A DNA stretch of 64,000 bases, from assembly GCF_014205895.1 (NCBI RefSeq), contig NZ_JACHFC010000003.1, positions 124,001-188,000 of the forward strand, given 5' to 3'. The position numbers were made by a program, and so were the translations under genes. The stretch is from Borreliella lanei (GTDB lineage: Bacteria; Spirochaetota; Spirochaetia; Borreliales; Borreliaceae). Shown in pieces: positions 38,709-47,360 of this stretch (positions are counted from its first letter, which is position 1; every line of letters starts with the position of its first letter). The notes beneath the pieces were generated by a model that was not told the origin of the DNA, did not search any database, and worked only from the letters and a program-made list of their open reading frames with translations.

Positions 38709-38876
38709 ATGGCTAAAATTTCTAAAAACGCTCAAAGAGTGGGTTCAAAAGAACTAATAAGTCGATGGGGGGGGAAAATTATAATGAAATCAAAATTTGA
38801 AAATGGAAAAATAAAGCATTATGCAGAATGTCAAACTTCAAAAAATACAGCAAGAAAGCCACGGGATTTATTTTAA
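38709..38876 (+). CDS. Unannotated 55-residue basic protein containing a G8 tract
   Basis: The frame runs MAKISKNAQRVGSKELIS to RKPRDLF and then TAA. AAAGGAG lies eight bases before the ATG (spacing AAAGGAGCTTAAA), a strong ribosome site, and codon use is normal for this genome. It is basic with 14 Lys/Arg-type residues, has one Cys and no signal or membrane segment, so it is probably cytoplasmic and may bind nucleic acid or ribosomes (inference). Codons TGG GGG GGG at residues 20-22 lie on a run of eight G, which could slip. The stop codon lies in the loop of a ten-base hairpin. I do not recognise the family. Confidence 0.72.
   Translation: MAKISKNAQRVGSKELISRWGGKIIMKSKFENGKIKHYAECQTSKNTARKPRDLF
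38767..38774 (+). repeat. Homopolymeric G8 tract inside a coding region
   Basis: Eight consecutive G lie in the small gene and encode Trp-Gly-Gly. No other run of eight G or C was noticed in the window. Slippage by one base would truncate the protein. Confidence 0.9.
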
Positions 38877-38887
38877 CAAATAAATCC
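38864..38887. terminator. Perfect ten-base hairpin with a stop codon in the loop
   Basis: GGATTTATTT and AAATAAATCC pair perfectly around the loop TAAC, whose TAA is the stop codon of the 55-residue gene. The gene to the right is convergent, so this may be a bidirectional terminator, but no T run follows at once on either strand. Confidence 0.5.
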
Positions 38888-38902
38888 ACTTACTTATAAA
38901 CG

Positions 38903-40651
38903 CTATTTTTTTTGTATCCTATCACTAAATTTGACCCAAGCTTCATCTTGCTCTTGCTTTGTATAGCTCTTATTTGCTACTTGCTTAGACGCTGTGCCCT
39001 TTTTGGGGAAAGAATTTCTAACTTGCTCTTTTATTTCCTCTCTTTGTTTTCTAATTTTTTCCAATTGTCTTTTAACTCTTTCATTTGAATCAAAAAGACC
39101 ACTTCCACTTTTATTCAAACCAGCTCTAAAATCCAATCTAGACAAAGCCTCTTTATAGCTTTGATGCTTGCCTGTCAAAAACAAAACAATTCTTTTAAAC
39201 AAGCTTAATTCTTTATAAGCAGCATTCAAAATCGAATACAAATCAAGTTTATATATTTTATATAAGGGTAAAAGTTCATTACTATTCTTAAAATATTTTG
39301 CTGCTTCAACTTTAATCAAATCTTTAAGATGAACCTGAACGCTTTGTGTTTTACAAATTCTCCTGTAATGAGAAACAATAAGGTCAAGAAACTTAACTTT
39401 ATTTTTTAAGCAATACTCATTCATAATGTATCTAGATATTAATCTACTGAGAACTTCCTCTAAGCCTTCTTCTGTAAAAATAGAAGAAGGATCATCTCCA
39501 AAGCTAAGAATTTTAAATACACTAGCCTTCAATTCACTATTAAGAAATTGTAAAACCTTTTCATATTCTTCTAGAAAAAACTCATATGCAAAAGGCTTGT
39601 ACAAATAAAAATTTTCTTTTACTTGAAATATTTTTGGCAAAATATCATGAATTTTAGATTCAAAAAAGTACATATTAGCAACTAACAAAAAATTTTTAGG
39701 ATCACTCAGACCTTCGGAATAAACTTTTAAAATCCCAAAAAACTCTTCTGTATCAATTGAACCTTTTTTAAACTCTAAAGTCTTTTCAATTGCCTTTAAA
39801 GATTCATCAATTTTAATAGCTTCTATAGCCTTAAGCTCTTCTAAGTCTTTTTCATTTTTAATAAAAAGATTAAGAAACTTCAGAAAAACAAAATAATTTT
39901 TTGAGAAAGTAATTCCCTTCTTGCCAAGAACTTCATCCTTGATTTCAATTATGCCAGAAAGAATCTTAGAAATAGCACCAATAATATTCTTGCCCTCTTC
40001 TAAAGTTTTCTCATAATCAATAAGCTTTAATCCTTTTATTCTAACGAAAACATCTTTTACAACATTATTAGAAGCAATATTAAAAAATATTTTTTTAACA
40101 AATTCAATAAAATATAAAGCCCTGCTAGATGGAATTATCAATGATTTCCAAACTAATATTTCTTTAAATTGTGACTTTGTTTCAAAAAATTTATAGTTAA
40201 CATCTGAATCTGCTATAGTTATAAATTCATTCTGAAAAACCAACAAACTAGATTCTATATTCTTAACAGTAAGCAAAGAGCTAAAAAGCTCTATTCCTAT
40301 ATAAGTTTTCAAAAATAAATCATCAATAGAATAATAATAAAAATCATAACTAGCCTCATCAGTCAAAATTATGCTGTCTGGCAAAAATTCTCCATTGGCT
40401 GCTATTTTACTGGTAACTATTCCTCTTTTAACTTCATAAAGTTTGCGAAATAAAAAATCAAGCTCCCCTTTTAATCCTCGTATTCTTACAGAATGCTCTT
40501 CTATAAAAGAAGAATAATCTATAGATTCCTTTTTATAAGACAAAATCGTTTTCAAAATTGATTTTTGGGTATCAGAAGATATTCCCAGTTGAGAAATCAA
40601 AATATCCACTTCTTTGCTACTCATATAAAAAATTTCTGGTAATTTTTTCAT
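38903..40651 (-). CDS. Large helical protein, function unknown
   Basis: A 582-residue, charged, mostly helical protein. No signal peptide or membrane segment is seen, so it should be cytoplasmic. The C-terminus (about residues 520-582) is a lysine/glutamate coiled coil (RVKRQLEKIRKQREEIKEQV) ending KFSDRIQKK. A sequence such as ALYFIEFVKKIFFNIASNNVV looks like a buried helix, not a membrane span. I do not recognise a family. AGGAACAAT precedes the ATG. It lies between a 55-residue gene and a Na/Ca exchanger gene, neither obviously related. Confidence 0.65.
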   Translation of the reverse strand: MKKLPEIFYMSSKEVDILISQLGISSDTQKSILKTILSYKKESIDYSSFIEEHSVRIRGLKGELDFLFRKLYEVKRGIVTSKIAANGEFLPDSIILTDEASYDFYYYSIDDLFLKTYIGIELFSSLLTVKNIESSLLVFQNEFITIADSDVNYKFFETKSQFKEILVWKSLIIPSSRALYFIEFVKKIFFNIASNNVVKDVFVRIKGLKLIDYEKTLEEGKNIIGAISKILSGIIEIKDEVLGKKGITFSKNYFVFLKFLNLFIKNEKDLEELKAIEAIKIDESLKAIEKTLEFKKGSIDTEEFFGILKVYSEGLSDPKNFLLVANMYFFESKIHDILPKIFQVKENFYLYKPFAYEFFLEEYEKVLQFLNSELKASVFKILSFGDDPSSIFTEEGLEEVLSRLISRYIMNEYCLKNKVKFLDLIVSHYRRICKTQSVQVHLKDLIKVEAAKYFKNSNELLPLYKIYKLDLYSILNAAYKELSLFKRIVLFLTGKHQSYKEALSRLDFRAGLNKSGSGLFDSNERVKRQLEKIRKQREEIKEQVRNSFPKKGTASKQVANKSYTKQEQDEAWVKFSDRIQKK

Positions 40652-40731
40652 ATTGTTCCTTATATTACATTTAAATAATAAAACATATTACATTATAAAT
40701 ATATTAACAAGCCATAATTAAGATCAAATAA

Positions 40732-41718
40732 TCAATAAAAGTTAAATAACATTAAGTTATATAAAAAATATAAAAACAAAAAAATTAAAGAAATACCTCT
40801 ACTGAAAACCCCTTTAAATTTAACAACTAAAAATAAAACTAAAGTTATAAATACCATTATACTAAAATCTAAAATATAAATATCTTGCAATAAGATAGGT
40901 CTAAAAAAACTACTACTAGCTAAAATAAACCCAATATTAAAAATATTACTACCAATAATGTTGCCAAATGCAATATCTGATTCTTTTTTAATTATTGCAA
41001 AAAGAGATACAACAAGCTCAGGAACACTTGTCCCAAAAGCTACAAGTATGATCCCAATCAACTTTTCACTAACATTAAAAACATTGTTGGCAATGTAAAG
41101 AGCTCCATCTACCAATAATTTCGATCCCAAATAAAGAAAATACATGCTAATAGCAAAACTTAACAAATTAGAAAATATAAAGTTAAAACTCTGATTTGAA
41201 CTAGTTACACTTTCTTGAAAAGAATTTTCCAAGCTGGCATGCGCTTTTTCTTCTTTATAAAAAAGCAACAGATAGGATAAAAACAAAATCAAGATACTTA
41301 ACGAGCTAAAGCGATTATAAGGCGTTACAAAAAAAGAGTAAGATCTAAAATCAAATGAAAACAACAAAAGAAGAAACATTAATAAAAACAGAAACATAAA
41401 AGAAAGCTTAAGTCTTTTAAAATCTGCCTTAATCTTTAAAAAGAATCCTGCTAAAGGCAGAGCAAGCAACATATTAATAATATTGCTACCAATAACATTA
41501 GAAACAACAATTTCGTTTTTACCCTTAAAAGCCGCTACCAAACTTGTAAAAAGCTCTGGAGCACTTGTTGAAAAAGATACTATTGTAACTCCTATTAAAA
41601 GCGTTGGAACTTTTAAATAAGTAGCAATGCTAACTGAACTTTTTAAAAGTAAATCACCACCAAGATACAATAAAAAAATCCCAAATCCTACGTAAAAAAA
41701 TTGAATCAAATGTTCCAA
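40732..41718 (-). CDS. CaCA-family cation exchanger (Na/Ca antiporter type)
   Basis: Inner-membrane antiporter, probably Na+/Ca2+ or K+-dependent. The two inverted alpha repeats are visible: VSFSTSAPELFTSLVAA with GSNIINMLLAL, and VAFGTSVPELVVSLFAI with GSNIFNIGFIL. About ten membrane helices are present. The usual start in the longest frame is a TTG at 41745 with no ribosome site. An in-frame TTG at 41718 has AAGGAG six bases upstream, so I start there, giving 328 residues beginning (M)EHLIQFFYVGFG. The gene overlaps nothing and lies 27 bases after the upstream gene. The exact ion specificity cannot be read from sequence. Confidence 0.9.
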   Translation of the reverse strand: MEHLIQFFYVGFGIFLLYLGGDLLLKSSVSIATYLKVPTLLIGVTIVSFSTSAPELFTSLVAAFKGKNEIVVSNVIGSNIINMLLALPLAGFFLKIKADFKRLKLSFMFLFLLMFLLLLFSFDFRSYSFFVTPYNRFSSLSILILFLSYLLLFYKEEKAHASLENSFQESVTSSNQSFNFIFSNLLSFAISMYFLYLGSKLLVDGALYIANNVFNVSEKLIGIILVAFGTSVPELVVSLFAIIKKESDIAFGNIIGSNIFNIGFILASSSFFRPILLQDIYILDFSIMVFITLVLFLVVKFKGVFSRGISLIFLFLYFLYNLMLFNFY

Positions 41719-41745
41719 ATGAATCTCCTTTACAAAAAACAACAA

Positions 41746-43584
41746 TTAAAAAGAATCTAAATATTCTTTTAAATTACCCTTAATCATATAGTAAACATTA
41801 GACGCATTCCAAAGGCTAAAGCCACTACCAAATGAGTCTTTAATTCCTTTAAGCTGAAACTTCAAATACTTCAAATAAATCTCGTCATCCACCAATCTTT
41901 CTTTTCCCAATAAAAAAGCTTGAACATAAGGCCTAATAACAACCCCATCTAAAGAAAAAGCAATCGCTCTATCACTTCCCTCTTTATAAATCCTATAAGC
42001 TCTTTTTGTATAATAAAAATTGCTTGGCAAAAAATCATCAGTATAATGCGAAGGATAAAACATAGGAGATATAACGTCAACATAATCTGATAACATTGAA
42101 ATATTTTGCCCAATACTATTAGTAGGAAACCAGCCATTGTACCCATAAATATCAACAGAAATAGGAACATAAAGCTGTTCTCTTGCCATAATCAAAAAAG
42201 ATTCAAGAGCATCAACGGGTTTCATCTCATACTTATTTATTCTTGAGATTGCAAGAGACACAGGACCATCTGATGGAAATCTAATATAATCAAACTGTAT
42301 TTCGTCAACTCCAAAAGATTGAATTTCTTTTGCAATAGAAATATTGTACTCCCAAGTAGCAGGAGAAAAAATATCTACCCAATGCTCTACTTGTACATAT
42401 TTCGCAAGACCACTAGAATCAACTTTTTTAATTAAATGGGCCCAGGGTTTATTGGTTCTTTTATTCCAAAGAGCATGCTTAAAATTATCATAATAATATA
42501 ATTTTGCATCTTTAAATACAACACATCTAGCAATAACATAAATTCCAAGCTCTTTAGCTTTTTTAAGAATATAAGGAACATCAATAAAGTTTTTAACAGA
42601 CCTCAACTTATTAGGCAAATAAAGCTTGCTAGAATAAGTCAAATTACCATTATCATCTTTAAAATCAATTACAACGGCATTCATACCTGAATCTTTAATA
42701 AATTTAAATCTTTCATCAACTGCCCTCTTATTACGCAATGTATATGCTGTTAAATAAATAGACCCTTTATTTTTGGCAAGCTGCATTCTTTGTGATTTTT
42801 CAAAAAAATCCTGATCCTGCAAAGATAATTTTCCAATAAATACCCATTGCCCATTAATATAAGAATAAAAATGATTGTCATATGTTCTGACTAAAATTTT
42901 TTCTATATTCTTGCTAGATAAGTCTAAAATACGAATTATTTGCTTTTTAAAAGGAAAAGAAATTTTTTTAATAAATCCACTTTTCTGACTAATTAAAAAA
43001 ATATCTCCATAAACTCCAGAAGAAAAATATAAATTATTTGTCTCTTCTTTTGAAAATTCAATAGCGCTAATAATATCGTAATACCCTGCACCTAAATAAA
43101 TCTGTGGAATTAAACGATTTAAATTTTTAAAACTAATAGCTCCATTAACACTAAGATAAATGCCATGAATCGCAGTTCCAATAGCAATACGCTTATACTC
43201 TCCTTGAGAAAAGGCGCTAGATGTAATATATGCACTGCTATTAAATTTATCAATTCCCACTAATTTTCTAAAATTTTTTGAATAATCATAAGAAACGTAA
43301 AGATTGTTACTTGTAGTCAAAAATGAATTTGAAGAATAAATATCTTCATAAATAGAAGTAATTCGACTAGGAATAAGCTTATGAAAAGGGTAAACCCATC
43401 TAGAATTTAACCCACTCACTTTAACTTTGGTTATTTTACCATTAACATTTTTACTTAAAAATCCTTTATGAACAAAAAATAAACTATATTTTTTAAAAAA
43501 TTCTTCATCGGTTAATGAATATATACTAAAAACTTTAAAAACAAAAAAGAAAAAAATAACTACCCAATAGATAAAAATTTTCAT
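41746..43584 (-). CDS. Periplasmic propeller plus GH-like TIM-barrel protein
   Basis: A 612-residue protein with an N-terminal signal or anchor (KIFIYWVVIFFFFVFKVFS). Residues about 60-270 carry repeats like IAIGTAIHGIYLSVNGAISFKNLN that recall BNR-type propeller blades. Residues about 280-600 match the putative glycosyl-hydrolase-like TIM-barrel domain DUF4015: LTAYTLRNKRAVDERFKFIKDSGMNAVVIDFKDDNGNL, then DEIQFDYIRFPSDG and DVISPMFYPSHY, with Asp/Glu residues suited to catalysis (quoted in part). The start is unclear because no Shine-Dalgarno lies nearby; ATG 43584 gives the cleanest signal. It may act on peptidoglycan or a surface glycan, but this is inferred from fold only. Confidence 0.75.
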   Translation of the reverse strand: MKIFIYWVVIFFFFVFKVFSIYSLTDEEFFKKYSLFFVHKGFLSKNVNGKITKVKVSGLNSRWVYPFHKLIPSRITSIYEDIYSSNSFLTTSNNLYVSYDYSKNFRKLVGIDKFNSSAYITSSAFSQGEYKRIAIGTAIHGIYLSVNGAISFKNLNRLIPQIYLGAGYYDIISAIEFSKEETNNLYFSSGVYGDIFLISQKSGFIKKISFPFKKQIIRILDLSSKNIEKILVRTYDNHFYSYINGQWVFIGKLSLQDQDFFEKSQRMQLAKNKGSIYLTAYTLRNKRAVDERFKFIKDSGMNAVVIDFKDDNGNLTYSSKLYLPNKLRSVKNFIDVPYILKKAKELGIYVIARCVVFKDAKLYYYDNFKHALWNKRTNKPWAHLIKKVDSSGLAKYVQVEHWVDIFSPATWEYNISIAKEIQSFGVDEIQFDYIRFPSDGPVSLAISRINKYEMKPVDALESFLIMAREQLYVPISVDIYGYNGWFPTNSIGQNISMLSDYVDVISPMFYPSHYTDDFLPSNFYYTKRAYRIYKEGSDRAIAFSLDGVVIRPYVQAFLLGKERLVDDEIYLKYLKFQLKGIKDSFGSGFSLWNASNVYYMIKGNLKEYLDSF

Positions 43585-43709
43585 ATACATTAATACATGA
43601 TACTTGCAAATCAAAAAATATTAAATAATAGTGATTTTTATTTGAACAATTGCATCCCAATTAAATTCAAAAATACTTAAATTTTATAACAACTTTGCTC
43701 TTAAAAATC

Positions 43710-45230
43710 TTAAGCCCTGCCATAAAGCCTTGTAATAAAACTTATATTTTGACTCAAAGCAATATCTAAATCACTTTCTAATAATCTAAAAATACAATTA
43801 TCTAAAGCACTTTTTGGGACATTTGCCCTAAATTCATCTCCTAAATTAATATAATCTTGCATTGGCACTATTACATTATCAGAAACACTGCCCATAGCAC
43901 TTCTTATCATGTCCCAAACAACAAAATTTTCATTTGTATTTAAATAATCAAAAATGTACTTTTTATGCAAATCATCTAAAGAGTCAACAAACTCTCGTAT
44001 TGTATCATTATCAGTAATTCCTGTATAAACTATACAATTTTTAATATAATTATGAGGAAGATTTTGATTGCCCGAATCAAAATCAAAGGCAAGCTTCATC
44101 ATTTTCATTCCTGGAAAATTAAAAAAATCTCTTAGTCTTGAAACATCTTCAAGATCATTTTCAAAATCTTCAACCCAAATTTTTAAATCTTTAACTTCAT
44201 TTAAAATAAAATTGAAAAAATCTCGTCCTGGTGATTTTACCCACAACCCATTTAAAGGATAAGTCTCACCGACACTAACTTCCCAAGTAGAAACAAAACC
44301 CTTAAAATGATCAATTTTAATTATATCTGCATACTTTCTTAAAACCCCAATCCTTTTTGCCCACCATTCGTACTTAAATTTCTTTAAAACATTCCAACTA
44401 TAAGCTGCACTATCCCAAGCTTGCTCTTGTTCTGAAAAATAATCTGGTGAAATTCCTGCAACCTTATCTTTGCTTGCATCAAACCTTAGCTTAAAATATT
44501 TTTGATGTGCCCAAACATCAGCAGAATCATAAGCTATAAAAAGAGGCATGTTAATAACTAGCTCAATCCCCTTGTCATTTGCATAGCGCTTTAAAGCTTG
44601 AAACTGTGAAAAAAAGAAATATTGCAACACCTCTTGCACTTTAATCTCTTTTGAAAGAATATTTCTCAATTTAAACAAATCTTTTTCATTTCTTTTAAGA
44701 ATTCCTCTATCAAAAAGAACATTAAAAGCATCCTTTGATTCTTTAAAAAAATATTCTTTAAATGCAACAAAACTTGCAAAATCTAAAAGCCAATAAGAAG
44801 ACTTTTTTTTAAATTTTTCAAAGCTTCTAACCTCATCAGCCGAAGCTCTATTAATAAAGTTTAAAGCAGCTTCTTTAAGAAATTTATCTTTAAAGCTCAA
44901 TTTTTTTAAATCAGAATACCTGGTTTCATTTTCCTTTAAAAGGCCCAAATCTGAATCTATAAATTTGTCAATGGCTTCTAAATCAATATAATAAACATTA
45001 CCAGCAAAGGCCGAAAAAATTGAATAGGGAGGAGATCTTGTAAAATCAATAGGAGAATAAGCAAACATTTGCCAATAACTTTGAGAAGATGCAAACAAAA
45101 AATCTATAAATTTATAAGCTCCTTTGCCTAAATCCCCAATGCCATATTTAGATGGCAAAGAGCTTATGTTAAGCAAAATACCACTTTTTCTTTTTAAGTT
45201 TAAATTAATACTTATTTTTTTACATTTCAT
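43710..45230 (-). CDS. malQ: 4-alpha-glucanotransferase (amylomaltase)
   Basis: Cytoplasmic GH77 enzyme that rearranges maltodextrins. The sequence has the family pattern: RKSGILLNISSLPSKYGIGDLG at the start, GIELVINMPLFIAYDSADVWAHQKYF, IIKIDHFKGFVSTWEV with the catalytic Asp region, and TGITDNDTIREFVDSL. Length 506 residues. GAGGTTTTAT precedes the ATG. It begins a minus-strand run with the propeller/GH-like gene 95 bases downstream. Borrelia does not synthesise glycogen, so the substrate is presumably imported maltodextrin; this is inference. Confidence 0.95.
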   Translation of the reverse strand: MKCKKISINLNLKRKSGILLNISSLPSKYGIGDLGKGAYKFIDFLFASSQSYWQMFAYSPIDFTRSPPYSIFSAFAGNVYYIDLEAIDKFIDSDLGLLKENETRYSDLKKLSFKDKFLKEAALNFINRASADEVRSFEKFKKKSSYWLLDFASFVAFKEYFFKESKDAFNVLFDRGILKRNEKDLFKLRNILSKEIKVQEVLQYFFFSQFQALKRYANDKGIELVINMPLFIAYDSADVWAHQKYFKLRFDASKDKVAGISPDYFSEQEQAWDSAAYSWNVLKKFKYEWWAKRIGVLRKYADIIKIDHFKGFVSTWEVSVGETYPLNGLWVKSPGRDFFNFILNEVKDLKIWVEDFENDLEDVSRLRDFFNFPGMKMMKLAFDFDSGNQNLPHNYIKNCIVYTGITDNDTIREFVDSLDDLHKKYIFDYLNTNENFVVWDMIRSAMGSVSDNVIVPMQDYINLGDEFRANVPKSALDNCIFRLLESDLDIALSQNISFITRLYGRA

Positions 45231-45352
45231 ATAAAACCTCTATTAATTAATAATTTAAATAATTTCTTACTGTGTTATAAATTATAATCAATATCAGATC
45301 AGAACAACATATCAAATAGCAATTTTAAAAAAAATTTAAAATTAAATACTTT

Positions 45353-45363
45353 TATGATAAAAT
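45353..45363 (+). promoter_or_regulatory. -10 region of the OmpA-like gene, near leaderless
   Basis: TATGAT (45353-45358) or TAAAAT (45358-45363) would start transcription 0-5 bases before the ATG at 45370. There is no Shine-Dalgarno sequence. Confidence 0.4.
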
Positions 45364-45369
45364 CTATTA

Positions 45370-46536
45370 ATGAACATCAAAGCTACTGTACTATTGATAT
45401 TATTTTTAGTTCAAAGCTTAGCTTTTTCTTCTGAAATCTTTGAATTTAAATACATTAAAGGTTCGAAGTTTAGATTAGAAGGTACAGATAATCAAAAAAT
45501 ATATTTCAACGGCCATTATAATTCAAGTTCTACCACCAATATTCAGATTTCAAGTGAAATAAAAGATATAAAAGAAAAATTTGCAAACATTAAAGCTTTT
45601 TTTAGAATCTTAAAAAGAGAAAATATTAATGAACCTTACCTATTAAATGAAGAATTTGAAGAAACCTTCAGCGTAAATAAGCAAGGAGAATATATAATAG
45701 GAGCAAATCAAAAAAGACCCTCTGTTAGAGGCATTCCAAGATTTCCAAAAACACCAATTAAAATAAATGAAAAATGGACATATCCTGCAGAAGAATATAT
45801 AGAAGCGTCAAAAATAGATAAAAATATAAAAGATTTCGTTGTAAAATTTAATGTTAACTACGAATATAAAGGCAAAGAAGAATACAATGGCAAGCATTAC
45901 CACATAATTCTTTCGAATTATGAATCACAATACAATGTAAAAAACATCTCTTTCTATCAAAAAGTGGACCAAAAAATTTATTTTGATAATGAAATCGGCA
46001 ATACATATAAATATAGCGATAAATATATATTTGAAATAAATCAAAACAACAACCAACATTTTAAAATAATTGGAAACTCTCTTGGCAGAATAGTTTCAAT
46101 CGAGCTTCCAAATGACAATCTTATTGAAACTGAAGTTGAAAATTACATCCGAGAAAAAAAAATAAAAGCTGTTGACGTTGAAAAAAACAATAAAGGCATT
46201 AATTTAAGCTTAGACATTGAATTTTATCCCAACTCATTCCAAATACTACAAAAAGAATATAAAAAAATTGACCTTATAGCCAAACTTCTTGAAAAATTTA
46301 AAAAAAATAACATACTAATAGAAGGACATACCGAACAATTTGAATTAGAAGAAGAAATGCTTGAGCTCTCTGAAAAAAGAGCTCGTGCAATTGGAAATTA
46401 TTTAATAAAAATGAAAGTAAAAAACAAAGACCAAATACTATTTAAAGGATGGGGATCTCAAAAACCAAAATATCCTAAATCTTCCCCATTAAAGGCTAAA
46501 AATAGGCGAGTAGAAATTACAATATTAAATAACTAA
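45370..46536 (+). CDS. OmpA-family envelope protein
   Basis: A 388-residue protein with a cleavable signal (MNIKATVLLILFLVQSLAFS) and a C-terminal OmpA/MotB-type peptidoglycan-binding domain from about residue 275: ILIEGHTEQFELEEEMLELSEKRARAIGNYL (quoted in part), then KGWGSQKPKYPKSSPLKAKNRRVEI. The N-terminal 250 residues are beta-rich with no recognised family. It tethers to peptidoglycan and may span or sit in the outer membrane. From memory it matches the B. burgdorferi homologue of Treponema Tpn50. It is a single gene divergent from malQ and convergent with dksA. Confidence 0.9.
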   Translation: MNIKATVLLILFLVQSLAFSSEIFEFKYIKGSKFRLEGTDNQKIYFNGHYNSSSTTNIQISSEIKDIKEKFANIKAFFRILKRENINEPYLLNEEFEETFSVNKQGEYIIGANQKRPSVRGIPRFPKTPIKINEKWTYPAEEYIEASKIDKNIKDFVVKFNVNYEYKGKEEYNGKHYHIILSNYESQYNVKNISFYQKVDQKIYFDNEIGNTYKYSDKYIFEINQNNNQHFKIIGNSLGRIVSIELPNDNLIETEVENYIREKKIKAVDVEKNNKGINLSLDIEFYPNSFQILQKEYKKIDLIAKLLEKFKKNNILIEGHTEQFELEEEMLELSEKRARAIGNYLIKMKVKNKDQILFKGWGSQKPKYPKSSPLKAKNRRVEITILNN

Positions 46537-46547
46537 CTTAAGATGTA

Positions 46548-46925
46548 TCATCTTTTGCTCTTTTTTTCTTTTTTTGTCTGACAACTAATACATAAAAAAG
46601 CATAAGGAATAGCTAGAAGTCTCTCCCTAGCAATCTCTTTTTCACAAGCCAAACACTTACCATAAGAATTTTGAGAAATTCTATAAAGAGCTTGATTTAT
46701 TAAATTCAACTTTCTCTTTTCAACAAAACCTAACGCCTCAAGATTATTTCCATCCATATTATCAAAAGCAATGTCTACAACATCCTTTGGATACATATCA
46801 TTATTAATAATTTCCTTTTTGCTATTTTCTACAGACTTAATAGAATCTAATATCTCTTTTTTTTCAGCTGAAAGAAATTTTTTGATCTCTTCAACAAACT
46901 CATGCTCAGAAATAGCTTTTTGCAT
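46548..46925 (-). CDS. dksA: DksA-family RNA polymerase regulator
   Basis: Binds the RNA polymerase secondary channel and works with (p)ppGpp in the stringent response. A coiled-coil N-terminal half is followed by a four-Cys zinc finger, CLACEKEIARERLLAIPYAF then LCISC (C-x2-C-x17-C-x2-C), and a short basic tail. Length 125 residues, slightly below E. coli DksA (151). In B. burgdorferi DksA is known to be part of the global starvation response. GGGAGG precedes the ATG. It is divergent from infA. Confidence 0.92.
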   Translation of the reverse strand: MQKAISEHEFVEEIKKFLSAEKKEILDSIKSVENSKKEIINNDMYPKDVVDIAFDNMDGNNLEALGFVEKRKLNLINQALYRISQNSYGKCLACEKEIARERLLAIPYAFLCISCQTKKEKKSKR

Positions 46926-47029
46926 GATACCTCCCTATAAATTACATTTTTAAAAAACTTCGTGTAATTATATACACAATTTCTTATAATGTAAACAAAA
47001 AATAATGCTTTTATTCTTAAAAAGAATAA

Positions 47030-47058
47030 TTGAAATGATATGTTTAATCATGTAAAAT
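47030..47058 (+). promoter_or_regulatory. Sigma-70 promoter of infA
   Basis: TTGAAA (47030-47035) and TAAAAT (47053-47058) are separated by 17 bases. The start would be near 47065, about 26 bases before the TTG start codon of infA, with GGAGG between them. Confidence 0.6.
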
Positions 47059-47090
47059 TTATCCTATTAGAGAAAATTATGGAGGTTATC

Positions 47091-47312
47091 TTGAATATTA
47101 AAGAAGAAGCTATTGAAACTGAAGGAGTTGTAAAAGAATCCCTTCCAAATACCATGTTTAGAGTAGAGCTTAAAAACAAGCACATTGTACTTGCTCATCT
47201 ATCTGGCAAGATGAGAAAACATTTCATAAAAATAGTTCCTGGTGATAAAGTAAAAGTTGAACTATCTCCTTATGATCTTACAAAAGGCAGAATAGTATAC
47301 AGGGAAAAATAA
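47091..47312 (+). CDS. infA: Translation initiation factor IF-1, TTG start
   Basis: Small S1/OB-fold factor that binds the ribosomal A site during initiation. The protein is [14 protein letters not shown] then [35 protein letters not shown] and ends IVYREK (quoted in part), 73 residues, normal for IF-1. The frame also contains an ATG at 47040, but that lies upstream of the predicted transcription start. The TTG at 47091 has GGAGG five bases upstream and aligns with the IF-1 N-terminus, so I start there. Confidence 0.95.
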   Translation: MNIKEEAIETEGVVKESLPNTMFRVELKNKHIVLAHLSGKMRKHFIKIVPGDKVKVELSPYDLTKGRIVYREK

Positions 47313-47360
47313 AATTAAACCCTTTTAAAAAACTTTCAGAATGTTGTAAATATTTATTTT

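Noticed and set aside
38634-38735. Longer N-terminus for the YD-repeat protein
   Set aside because: The extra 34 residues would precede a complete signal sequence and overlap the divergent small gene's promoter and ribosome site, and no ribosome site supports them.
47040-47090. Upstream ATG giving a longer IF-1
   Set aside because: It lies upstream of the predicted transcription start and adds 17 residues not seen in IF-1 proteins. The TTG at 47091 has the ribosome site.
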